DNA of 50,707 nt from Parachlorella kessleri. Its lineage: Eukaryota; Chlorophyta; Trebouxiophyceae; Chlorellales; Chlorellaceae. Shown in pieces: positions 12,318 through 23,219 of the stretch. The stretch spans positions 1 through 50,707 of the forward strand of contig BBXU01000138.1 in assembly GCA_001598975.1 (NCBI GenBank), in the 5' to 3' direction. Position numbers and translations under genes: made by a program. Positions within the stretch are counted from its first letter, which is position 1. Each line of letters begins with the position of its first letter. The notes under the pieces are model-generated. The model saw only the letters and a list, made by a program, of their open reading frames with translations. It was not told the origin of the DNA and searched no databases.

Positions 12318-13806
12318 CTAATAGTTGTTGTAATCCACAGCGTCGCGGTCCATCATACTGCAACACCACAATACACACCAGCAAATCCAATTTGTCTTTC
12401 CTCCTGGTGTGATGAGAAAGCTTCCAGACCATGAAGCCTGGCTTCGCTGGTGGCACTGAGAAAGCACACAGCACAACAACGTCTTCAACAGCGCCTTCTG
12501 TGCCTCACACAAACCCATTAATGTACCGAACCAGGCCCGTACTTGAGCGCCTTCCACCAACAACGGGTGCGAGTGACAGAACGGTGACGCCACATTCCGC
12601 TTATCATGCAAGTAGTAAGCTGATGGTTGCCCTTAAAGGGCAGTGCACATGCACAACTCACTGACCTTCGCGAATGCCGCACAATGGCCCTGCCCACCGC
12701 ATTGATCCAATCCTCCTTCTCCTGCTAGCAAGCAACGAGGATGTCACTGGCAGGCGGCATGTTCTTCATCATCAACATTTGAGCAACCGGCAACCCTGAC
12801 CTTACGCAGCACTGTTGGCTGTGCAGCATGACACTCTTGGCCAGACGGTGCCACCCAGAGTAGCACGCTATGTTTCACACAGCAAGGCCTCGGCAGCATG
12901 CACCCTGCTTTTAAGAACTACTTTTAACCGACTTGACACCGCACCGCATGTAAGGAAACAGAAAGCTTTTGAAACTAAATCTCCAAGGCCGAACCCACCC
13001 CACCTTGTCTGTATCTGCTATGAAGAACATGTTGGCTTCTGTAGTTGAGATCTCAAATGCATGCGGCTTGTTTATTGCGTCCTCTGCCCCTTTGATTGAC
13101 AGGCACTTGTTCACCTGCAGCCAGCCACTTATCGACTCTGCCACGGGGCTAGCTGGGCAAACCTCTGTGCGATCAAGCTACTGGGTTGCAAGTGCAGGTC
13201 ACAACACGCGTTGCGGGGTACTAGCTTTGACCAGCGTGCTCCGCAGCCCGCACCTCAATGATGCCTCTTGGTACAGTGTCCTGCAGTAGGCACACAAGGG
13301 CTCTCAAACAAGACCTTCCCAAGCCCTTTGCCCTTCCACCCAGTGTGTGCACGCTCGCTGCAGGTGACCTGCTGACAAAGCTGCCTCCATGCACAAAAAG
13401 GGTCCAGTTAGCGGCGCCTCACCGGGTTGACTATGTCAGTTTTGAACCAGAATATCTTGCCGTCTTTTAGCACAAACCACCTGCAAGCCAGGCAACCCGC
13501 GGGACTCAGGACAGTTGAGTTGCCCTTGGCATGCCTTTGCCAGATACCTGTGCTACTGATCTCGAAAACCCTGAGGCCCACCTTCGTCTCCAAGTCTTCA
13601 CATATTCCCCTACAGCAACAAACTCGCCCTTGTCAAGTCTCTTGGCTCTTGCAAATAGGCTTCCCTGGATGAAGGTGAAGCAATACAGCTCCCTCGCCCT
13701 GCTTACCCTGCTTCATGAGCCAGCCCTGGCGCTCAGGTTGATGCCAGAACTGCACGCTCCCATAGTCTTGATTCTTGCCAAGGACGCGGTTGAGAAACTG
13801 GCTCAT
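12318..13806 (-). CDS. Small pleckstrin-homology domain protein, plant PH1 type
   Basis: This is a single-PH-domain protein matching plant PH1 over its whole length; PH1-type domains bind phosphoinositides at membranes. Seven exons keep phase: 13806-13707, 13609-13582, 13480-13423, 13280-13254, 13114-13004, 12721-12666 and 12357-12318 (139 residues; Arabidopsis PH1 is about 145). Landmarks are RQGWLMKQG in exon 1, EYVKTWRRR joined to WFVLKDGKIFWFK, PRGIIE on a 27-base exon, NKCLSIKGAEDAINKPHAFE in exon 5, and EKEDWINAVGRAIV with the invariant PH-domain Trp in exon 6. The tail ends DAVDYNNY, like the short acidic plant tail. Two exons are very short (28 and 27 bases). The protein has no membrane segment, so it is probably a peripheral membrane protein. 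It is divergent to the small gene beginning near 14195. Confidence 0.92.
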
Positions 13807-14194
13807 GGCGCCCTATCTCCAACAAGTTGTATATCCTGTACTATGCTACAGTAGCCAGTGCTTGGGCTACTGTTGTCGGCAAGCCCTTGCTGGCGGGAGG
13901 CTGGACTCATGTCGGGGGCGCGGAATCGGGTTAGCAATCTCCTACGACAGGCAGCAGGCAGGGTCAGACAATGTTAAAGCCTCCAATTTGATCTTGCGTT
14001 ATAATCATGGCATACATTTCACTGCTTGGCCAAGGGCAGGGCGTCACAGCGGCAGGCACATCCTGGCGGGCCCTAGCTGGCAGCTGCGCGGAAGCGCTGA
14101 ATACATAGCCGCTGAGCTGGCTATAACAAGAGGTGGCACCCTGTTTGCGCGTCTAACGCCAATCCACGCAAAGCCAAAACAGAGCCTAAGGACA
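13807..14194. promoter_or_regulatory. Divergent intergenic region between the PH1-like gene and the small (+) gene
   Basis: The 388 bases hold the PH1-like promoter and possibly that of the next gene. No conserved coding signal was seen. A much better TATA-like sequence lies further right at 14285-14292, which makes the start of the (+) gene uncertain. Confidence 0.35.
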
Positions 14195-15425
14195 ATGGCA
14201 ACAGCAGGAGCAGGACCTTTTACGGTGGGTCAGAATGAAAACTGCTGCTGTACTTGCAACTCGACTGATCTGGACCATATATCCTATATAAGCTATGATC
14301 AGGCGACTATAGTGTCCCTCCTATTGTATAAAGATGTCTCTCAGGACAAGCGGGACTGCAATCCAAAACAGAGATAGGGGGTTTGGCAGGGTTGCCGAAC
14401 CCCATTCCTGCTCTGGTGGACCCCCCCTTCACCTCCTGACATGCGCTTGTTGTGCTGCTCCTGCTGCTGCAGAAGAAGGAAGGGGGCACCACCGGCCCCG
14501 GTGTGGGTGTGGAGTATGGAGTGCCGCCTGACGCAGTCGAGGCGGAGGGTGGAAGTGTGCAGGTGCAGGTCCCTACCGACGTTGCGGACCGCTTCGAGGC
14601 TGCAAAGGTGTGAAGGCTTGGATGGATAGCCTGCATCGGGCTGTGCAGCAAGGGGCTGGTTGAGGGTCGCACCGTAGCAATCATGTGTAGAGGGGGTTTG
14701 ACCTGGCAGCTGGGGTAGGGATGGACTCTACGTTGCGGGTGCGGGCAGCAATATGGGGTTGAGTATGATCAACCCAACCATCAGGATGGGGCTAGCCGGG
14801 TTGTATGACAGAGAGTTGAGGCCGCGTACCGCACACTGCTTGCCAGGCGCATGGCGAGCGGAGTGCCTTAGTGCTTCCCAAGTGCGCCAAATTCGGACGT
14901 CAGCCTTGAGCAAGGAACGAATGTGTGCAAAGTGCTAAGCTGCTCAGCAACAGCACAAGCTAATATCACTGCAACATTGTACTGCAGACGCTCACAGCTC
15001 GCCCTCTACCCCACTTGTGTATGCTGCAGGCCAGGCATGATTCCTCAGCAGGCGGCGTTGGCTCCAACATAGACAGCGACACCCACAAGACTGGCCTGGA
15101 ACCTGTGGTGGACCGTGCGAAAGACCTGACAGAAGTTGCACAGGTGAGGCACTGGGAGCTAACTGTGAGTTCTGTAAAGCCGTGCCTGGCTTGGGCTTGC
15201 CTGGCAGAAAGGGCAGCAGCGTGGACGGGCTGTCTCACATTGACTGGCAGTGGCAGTGTCCAAGCCATGAAGAGAGGCAGGGCGGCGCCCATCACGAGAA
15301 GCCTTCTCCCTCTCTCCCAACCGTAGAGCGCTCCTGCTGCTGTGCAGGCGAAGGGCGAGTCTGGCGGCACGGCAGAGACCCGCACGCCGGATGTTGGCTT
15401 CCCTGCCCGTGACACCGTGCGCTAA
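14195..15425 (+). CDS. Small hydrophilic protein of unknown function
   Basis: This gene is not recognised. Three downstream exons are consistent in phase 0: 14473-14607, 15030-15143 and 15327-15425 (or 15348-15425, since two in-phase acceptors exist). The first exon is uncertain. One choice is 14195-14224 (MATAGAGPFT then GTGGGT); the other starts at ATG 14334, 42 bases after a TATATAAG at 14285-14292, and ends before a weak GTTGCC donor at about 14391. The product is about 118-135 residues, rich in Gly, Asp, Glu, Thr and Val, with no membrane segment and no Cys in the confident exons. It reads GVGVEYGVPPDAVEAEGG and VPTDVADRFEAAK, and ends PARDTVR. The composition suggests a soluble, partly disordered protein, perhaps LEA-like, but this is a guess. 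A TGTAA at 15652 supports a real transcript. Confidence 0.45.
14285..14292 (+). promoter_or_regulatory. TATA-box-like sequence
   Basis: TATATAAG matches the TATA consensus. It sits inside the first intron of the longer model of the small hypothetical gene, so it either marks an alternative downstream promoter with a start at 14334 or is chance. Confidence 0.35.
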
Positions 15426-16099
15426 GCAGGAGCACAGGAGAACTCTTACGATTTACCATGTCACATGAGAGCTAGTTGTTCCCCTTGTTGGCACCGCTGC
15501 CCAAGGTGGTTAGTGTGCCTTTATGTGGTTGGTTGTGGCACCCTTGAACCCTCCTGTGTACCAGCTCAGCTTTGTGTACCCCTTGTGTAGCCCGCCCCTT
15601 TGATGCTTTCTTGTACCTTGTTGTTTCCCTTCACCGTTGCTCAGCCGTGAGTGTAATCGTTGCTGTACAAGCCTCGCCATAAGTCTTTCTTGCAGCATAG
15701 CCAGGCCCTATGGAGCAGCCCTTCTCCGGCACTCCAGAGCAAACTTCCATGATTACCAAGCCTGGGCCCTACTGGTTAAAAGGGAGGCATGGGTGTCTGT
15801 TCTCAGCATGAAAGGCACACGGCCACCAGGGTCCTTCATGTCTCCTAGAGCACAGGCTCCTCCACTACTGGATTCTGCTGACCATCCTTACTGGGTTTTG
15901 AGGCTACTGCAAAGCCGTGGAAGCCAGTACAGAAGCCTGGTGGCAGCTGTGTTACAAGGAGAGTGCAATAAGGGTGTCAGGATCGGGCCAGTGTGACGTC
16001 GTGTATGACACTCTCTGCATCTTGTTGAATGTAACAGAAAGGTAACCCACTTGGAGACAGTTGCCTGCAACTCCGGTGATAGGAAGCGTCCAGCACGCC
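15426..16099. other. Spacer holding the 3' UTR of the small gene and the 5' region of the SufS gene
   Basis: The TGTAA at 15652-15656 fits as the poly(A) signal of the upstream gene. The rest should hold the SufS promoter and possibly one upstream SufS exon encoding a transit peptide. The frame immediately before the SufS ATG stays open back to a GACAG acceptor-like site at about 16060, but no matching upstream exon could be settled. Confidence 0.4.
15652..15656 (+). terminator. Putative poly(A) signal of the small hypothetical gene
   Basis: TGTAA lies 227 bases after the TAA stop at 15423-15425. Confidence 0.4.
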
Positions 16100-19000
16100 A
16101 TGACCAGCGAGGGTGGATCGCTCAGCCTGGGCGAGCGTGTGAAGAAGGACTTCGAAGTTCTCGGTCGAGAAGTCAACGGCCATTCCCTTGTCTACCTAGA
16201 CAACGCGGCCACCAGCCAGAAGCCAAGTGCGATGTTACAGGTCTGTCCAGGTGACCCAAGAAGATAACCCCTTGTTTCCGCGCCGGTTCTCACTGCACAA
16301 CATTGCGAAGATATTTGTTGCCTTTTAGGTGCACTAGGAGCGTAGAAGCGTGTGCGACCCTTTTTGCGCCTTGCGCTGGGCGCCCGCACCTTGGATGCAC
16401 AATATATATGGCATGGTGGTGTTTACTGCAGGCTATGCATGATTTCTACCATCAGTACAACAGGTAAGCTAACGCCAGCCGACAGTTTATAGAGCTCATG
16501 GAGGGGTGGACCTGCGCTCGGTCCCTGGTACACATCATATACATGGCAAGCCCGTGCTCTACCAGCAATGCTGCACCAACCACACTAGGCTGCAAGAAGA
16601 CAACTGCTGAGATTGTCGTGCAGCAATATCCATCAGGGCATCAGTCACGAACTGAGCCAGGACGCAACAAATCACTATGAGACCGCCCGCAAAAAGCTGG
16701 CGAAGTTCATCAACGCAAGAAGGCAAGTGCGTGTATGACGGGTACCGTTTATCATCAGCGGAGGCATCACAAAAGTCTGATTACAAGCAATGGCTGCCAA
16801 GGTACAATGACTATGGCACTGCAGGCCTGAGGAAGTCGTGTTCACTAGGAACGCCACAGAAGGGATCAACATCGTTGCCCAGGCATGGGGAGCAAAGAAT
16901 CTCAAGCCCGGGGATGAGGTGAGCAGTCCTCCGTCGTGGCAAAGCCATCAGGCCACAAACCTCTCTGCCTGACTAGCACCCTTTGCCATGTGCGCTGTCA
17001 CATGTGCAAAGCCCTCATGTGCCCCTTCTATCTCGGGTCTTAGAGGGGGGACTGAAGCATTGCGCCATGAAGCGCTCGTTCCTTAACTGCCTCTCTGTCA
17101 CCACAATGGGGATTTTTTTTATATATATCTCGTCTCCCTTTCCATGCAGATCATCATGTCCGTGGCAGAGCATCACAGCAACCTGGCACCCTGGCAACTG
17201 GTGGCGCGGCGCACTGGCGCAGTGATCCGCGAGGTCCGCCTGACGCCGGATACCCAGGAGCTGGACTTGCAGGCAAGTCGGTTTGGCTCTGCCTACCAGA
17301 GGCATGGTCCAGACCGCATGGCAGTTGGGCGCGCAAGCAGATGCTGGTGCAGTGTGAGGGTCTACGCCTCATGTCGGGCTGGCATGCGGCGGCAGGCGTC
17401 TATCTGATGCTTGGACCCGTGTCGCACAGTTGTCTGGCCCCAAGCTGCGTATGTTCTAAGGTACCTGAGCATACTTGCACCCCGCAGCGCTTGGCTTCAC
17501 CACTTGACTTCGACTCAGAATTGTTTCTTCACCTCCCTGCAGCACCTGGAAAGCCTGCTCAACGACCGCACCCGCGTCGTGGCTGTAGTACATGTGTCCA
17601 ACACGCTTGGCTGCATCACTGACATGGCTCAGGTGGCCAGCCTGGCACACAAGGTCAGTCAATGCTGAGGACTGCCGTGAGGTCCCAGCGGTTCCGAATC
17701 TGTTGCATCCAGCTCAGCTCAGCCTGCAGCTTGCCCTGCCTTACTACTGACTGCGGACAAGGGTGCTTGGCCTGCACCCCAACAGCTTCTGTCAGCAGTG
17801 CTGAAGACCCCTCTCACTCCCACGCCACCGCTGGGATTATGGGAAGACCTCTGCCGCAGTTTTGGCCGTGGGTCAAGCCATGTCCCCACCCACAATGTGT
17901 GTGCTTGCTCATGGTCCGACAGACATGTGAGCGCAGGTGGGGGCCCTCGTCATGTCAGACTCATGCCAGGCTGCGCCCCACATGCCGGTGGACGTGCAAC
18001 AGTTGGGCTGTGACTGGCTGGTAGCCAGCGGGCACAAGATGTGTGGGCCTACCTCCAGCGGTTTCCTCTGGGGCAGGCAAGTCAGCCTATTGTAGTATAC
18101 CTCGACTACATGTCCACTCCCCTACTACAATACCCAGAGTGCATGCCAGTCAAGCTCATGGACGGATGGCTGGATGTCTGGCAACATCTACTGAGTCTGG
18201 AAGCATTGACGACCCGTCAGGCGGAGTGCTGTGGCTGCTGCTTGGGGTATTTGGATGTTCTGCAAGCCCACACATTTATGGTCTCCAGATGGTATTGCAA
18301 TGGCGTGCCCTGTGCATGTATGAGCTACTGGACGCGATGCCTCCGTTCATGGTGGGAGGGGAGACCACAGGTGCGCCAGGCCAGTCTCAACAACATGAGC
18401 CTGGTGCCCTCCTCAAAGTACTCAGAAAACGCAGCATTTAAAAAGAGAACCCACCCATAGCCTGTGCTTGAGTGAGGTTGCATGTCTGGGGCTGCAGCAT
18501 AGGCTGCCCCCCACCCCCATGTTTGCGTCGGCGGTGTGGACCTGTATTCATGCTCTGGGCTTCAGGGCTCTGTAGGGGGGCATGCATGCAATGTGTGTGA
18601 CCCCTTGCAAGCCCCTAGCGTTCCAGGCAAGGGTGACCTGCCAAAAATACATCAAGGTCGATGCGATTCACAATACTTTGGGGCCTCTACTTGGCACAGG
18701 CGATATCCACCTGGAGGACTTCCAGCCTGCGCCGCCGCCGCTCAAGTTTGAGGCAGGCACACCCGCCATCGCGGAGGCCATAGGCTACGGGGCCGCCATC
18801 GACTACCTGACCTACATTGGCATGAACAATATGCACAAGTGAGGTGGATGCGTGGGCTGTTTGCTCTAAGCTGCTTAGCAGCCTCGTTGAGTGTCCTGGC
18901 AGCTTACTGCAGTTTGAACAGGGCAGATTTTGGGATTGGGTCCCTGGCGCCAAGTAGCAGGGAGTGTGGCAGGGGAGGGGAGGGTGGAATAGGAACAGGG

Positions 19001-20451
19001 GCATTCCTTCTGAGAGTCCTGTTGCAAGCGAGCCTAGTGATATTAGGAACGCCTGTCCCATGCCCCATCTTGCTGCAGGTATGAGAGCGAGCTGGGGACG
19101 CAGATGTACCGTGGCCTGTCCAGCATCCCTGGCATCCGCATCTTTGGCCCGCCACCCACTGTGCCCCAAGGCCGGGCAGCTGTTGTCAGCTTCGTGATCG
19201 AGGGAGTTAACCTTGAGGTACGGTGCAAGGCTCTGCATGGCTGTGTGGTAGGGCTAGTACGCTGACACGTGGCACCCAAGTGGCGTGCAAACGACTAGTG
19301 ACATTTGAAGCAGGACTACGTCTTTGGAGGCTCAAAACGGTTCATACTTCACGGGACATTCAGATCATTATCTTATGAAGCGTGCGTGCCTTGCCCTGCA
19401 GAAGCTGGAGGCACTGCTCAACAAGCAGGGCATCGCCGTGAGTTCGGGCATGCACAGGTGGGGTAGTCAAGCAATTGTTGCAGCAAGGCATCTAGATGTC
19501 ACTGTGGCTTTGAAAGATGAGCAGCAGCGGAGGATGGGTGCGCATCACGAGCAGGGCTGGGCATTATTTGACTGAGGGTGGCGGATTTGTGCCAGGGTGG
19601 GTGGGACATGCCTGTTGGTGAAACCTGCACTACGGTGTATGTGCCTTACACTTAACAGCGCATACCGTGGGATGCTGTCGTGTGGGTTACACTGCTTATG
19701 ATGAGGTTTAGAGCAAACAGAATGGAGAGCTGGGCTTGTGGATGTGGCATGCACTGGATGTGGCATGCAATAATGGCACGCTCAAGTGACTAAGCCAGCA
19801 GGTCTCGACTAGGGTGACCCAGGTGCAGCGGCATGCCACCAGACCTGCCCGGATATGGTGTTATCATTGGTGGCAGGGGTGCAGAGTTGGCCCCCGGTAA
19901 GGCTGGTACAGCCTGCAAGGTATGAGCTTGCTGCAATCTCAGCCAGCTGTCTCCTCCCATACTTGAAGAGCTTGCCACTGCATGCGCTGCAGGTGCAAGC
20001 CCTTGCATGAGTACCTGGGCATTGGCCCCACCATGCGGGCCAGCTGCTACTTCTATAACACCGCCAATGACATACAGCTGTTCCTTACGAAGCTGAAGGA
20101 AGCCATACCGCAAGCGAGGCCAATAGCGGAGAAGGTAGGGAGGGTGCGCAGGGGCCTGGGGCTGCCAAAGTGCCCGTCGCAACTGGCTTTGCCCAGTGAG
20201 GGTTGGGGGCTGCTAGTCTCCACATGTAAGCCTTCACCATGTCTGCTGCGGCGTGGGAGCAGGCATCAGACAGACGGGCTTGGGAGCAGGGATGAGGGAT
20301 GAGGCAGGTAAGTCAGGGCAGGGCGGGCAGTGCTGGGACCTGACACACCAAAATGAACCATGACGACTCTATAAGAGCACCCTGTGCTGTACAGGTGAAA
20401 GAGGGTGTGCAACAAGTCGGAGAAGCGATCAAGTCTGCAGTGGAGCTATAG
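16100..20451 (+). CDS. Cysteine desulfurase, plastid SufS/NFS2 type
   Basis: This PLP enzyme family takes sulfur from cysteine for Fe-S cluster assembly, in plastids for the SUF pathway. Thirteen exons keep phase: 16100-16240, 16432-16463, 16624-16722, 16825-16918, 17150-17272, 17543-17653, 17937-18080, 18289-18370, 18700-18838, 19079-19217, 19402-19457, 19993-20134 and 20395-20451 (452 residues). Matches include [44 protein letters not shown], the PLP lysine in SGHKMCGPT (K234), MPPFMVGGE, and [12 protein letters not shown]. The active-site loop reads [15 protein letters not shown], so the Cys (388) is one residue later than in RSGHHCxQPLH of known enzymes. Introns 3 and 5 use GC donors. The exon 8 acceptor is the weakest join: as modelled it adds about 11 residues before LLDAMPPF. 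No transit peptide precedes the ATG, so an upstream exon may be missing. It is convergent with the SDR gene. Confidence 0.88.
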
Positions 20452-20751
20452 AGCGCCCTGCCCATGAGGGAACGTGTCTGGCGCGCTGGAAAAAGCAAAC
20501 AGTTTCTGATATTTGTAGCTAGCAGCACCCCTTGGGAATTGACTGTCAAAGACAAGTGGCAGCACAGCAGAACCCGGCAGCACAACAGAAGATCAAATGG
20601 TCTGTGCCCTAGGAGGAATAGCTCGTTTGCACATAGAGGACCTGCATCAACATAATGTATGCTGACGACAGACTGCAATGGCAGCCTGCAAAATAAGCCA
20701 TGGCCCGGGTAATTGTACATTATGGCCGAGTGAGCCCCGCCCCGCTGTGGT

Positions 20752-23219
20752 CTACGAGGCTGCTGCTTCCCGCCGCTTGAGTGCGGCCTGTATCAGCTCC
20801 TCCGTCTTTGCCCACAGCCTCTTGGCAAGGTCGGCATCCTGTGCAGCTTTGCTGGGAGCCACCACACGACAGTCGCTGAGGTAAGCTCCTGACTGGGTTT
20901 CCAGCTCGGGAGCTGTTGCTGCGTACACGGTGGTGGCAGCGCCCTGTAGTGAGGAAGCAGGCACACACCGCACTGGCGCAATGAGTTTCTAGCACACATT
21001 CCAATTCCAAGGGGCCTGCTTGCAATGAAACCGCCAGATGAACTGGTCAAGGATGGTAGTGCCACTGGGTGGCTGCGATAATTGCAGCTGACGCATAAAG
21101 TCAAAGTGACCGACCTCGGATGCACCTGAGCAACACAATGCCTGCTTAGCACTCAAAGCCCTGTCAGCTCTCCAAGTCATGCCCCTGCTGCCACTCTGTA
21201 TAGTGTTACTAGACCCCCACCTGCTCCACTGTCTTGAAACCTGGGATCCATGTCATCCAGCCTGCCAGCGCGCGCCAGGCAAAGCCGCCCCACATGTGCC
21301 TGCTGAGCCCCGTGTTGATCATGCCGGGATGCAAGGAGTAGCAGCGCACGGGGGAGCCCTCTTCTTGCATCCTGCAGGGCACACGCGCGCACACACAGTG
21401 TTTCCCTTGCTCACACTGTCCCATGCTCACACTGTCCCAGCCATTGTTTGAGAGTGCACGACATGCCACCAACACTAGGTTGTGGAGGCCAATAGGGAGC
21501 CTTCCTGGGCCTTATCAGTGCTCATTATCTGCAGCAGTCATGCGCAAACTGACACACCAACTGGCACTTTCTGCAGTACATGCAGGTTCAACATACTACT
21601 ACCTTGACTGTGCCAAACTGAAGCCATCATACCCCTTTTTACCTAACCCAACATTCCCACTGTATCCTGCGCATAATATACTACATTATGCATGTAGTAC
21701 ATATGCCACCACCACGTCAGGCCTGCCGGGGGCACAGTAGGTACCTGCTTGCCAGCTCCTTGGCAAAGAGGATGTTGGCTAGCTTACCTACAGCCAGGCA
21801 CCAGCCCAAGGCGCTCTCAACTTAGAATGCAACACACCGACCATCAGCTGGTCCGGGATGGAGGCTATAACCTCATAAGCATGGCAGAAACCTTGGTGCT
21901 GACCCCCTGGTGCTGATTTTGCATCCTTCCCTTGTGGGCTAGTTCATGTGTACCCTGTCAAAATCGCAGCCTTTGTCAAGTCGCAGCCATAGCTTTTTAT
22001 CAAGGTGTCCCAAAACGTACAGCCAGATGTGCACATGGCAAGTGCCCCTGAGCATAGCACCCAAATTCCCCTGCACTCACTGGCGCCGTAAGCCAGCCAG
22101 GTGTTGTACCGCCTCTTCTCCCAGTTGAGGTCTTCCAGGTCTAAGCCCCCCACTCTGTGTCCCATGGAGGATACCGCCACCACTCTCGCAGCCGGCGCCT
22201 GCAGGCACAAGCAGCAGCCTTGGAAATGCCGCAAGGGAAGGCCACTAGAGCACTGGCGGAGCATCCACCAACCAGGCTGCTCTGGAGCAGTCGAGCCCTC
22301 AAAGCCATGCCACCCGTCCTGACAGCTGACAGCTAGTACTCTTGAGGGCCCTACCGTGCCAAATGACTGCAGTATGGCCAGCCCGCGCACCTGCTTGAGC
22401 TTGGGGAGCAGCAGCTGTGTGAGGTATGCGTGGCCGATATGATTGGTCCCTAGCTGCATCTCAAACCCGTCGCTGGTCTCCAATCGGCTGGGCAGCGCCA
22501 TCACTCCAGCTGCAAGCAGCAGCAGATTTGCAGGCTCCTGACGTCGTCACATCTAGCATGTTCAGTTGGCGGCAGCAGGGAGGGAGTTGTCACCACAGCG
22601 TGACTCTGACTTGATACATGTTTTCGCAACACATCATATGTCTTGCCCATGCAGCTTGCCCTGTCAGCTCCTCCTGCATCCCTGTGTGGGTCACCACTAC
22701 CCAACGATAACAGACCCCGTGCCTTCGCCCATCCTTTCTACCGATCAGTTCTTAAATTGTAAATTTCAGACTTCTCACTCACCATTCAGGATAAGCAGGT
22801 CCAGCTTTCCCAGCTCCCCGTTCACTTCATCCGCAAACTGTTTGATGCTTTGCAGGTCCGCCAGGTCCAGTCGCTTAACCTCAAGACTGCCCTGCAGCCG
22901 AGGAGCAACCCTGTTGACTGCAACCTCTGCCGGACAGAACCCAGACTACACTGTGCACAACTGAGCGGGCCCAAGCGCCTCTTATACAGTGACCTACCTT
23001 CAGTCCACACTTCCTGAGCTCTTCTGCCACCTTCTCTCCAGCCTCGACGTTCCTTGCACAAATGATCACATGCGCTCCAGCATGTGTCAGTGCCCTGGCC
23101 GTCTCCACCCCTATCCCTCCAGCGCCACCCGTAAGCACTACGTCCCGTCCTACAAGCTGCGTGCCACGCAGGGCTTCAATTGCTGTGCTATAACGCCCCA
23201 GCTCCTCACTCGGCGCCAT
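20752..23219 (-). CDS. Short-chain dehydrogenase/reductase (retinol dehydrogenase/TIC32-like)
   Basis: This is a classical NAD(P)-dependent SDR of the retinol-dehydrogenase, WWOX and TIC32-like branch; its substrate cannot be told. Seven exons keep phase: 23219-22998, 22924-22783, 22509-22391, 22198-22081, 21787-21745, 21371-21221 and 20943-20752 (328 residues). The Rossmann glycine motif is TGGAGGIG at 30-37, the NNAG-type motif is LILNAG across the exon 2/3 join, and the catalytic set is SSMGHRVGG (Ser) plus YGASK at 198-202. The downstream SLHPGMINTGLS is the usual PG motif. No convincing transit peptide precedes the domain, and the C-terminal tail is charged. The acceptor before exon 2 (GCAGAG) is unusual but required by phase. 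The gap to the SufS stop is 300 bases, with no clear TGTAA for either gene. Confidence 0.92.
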
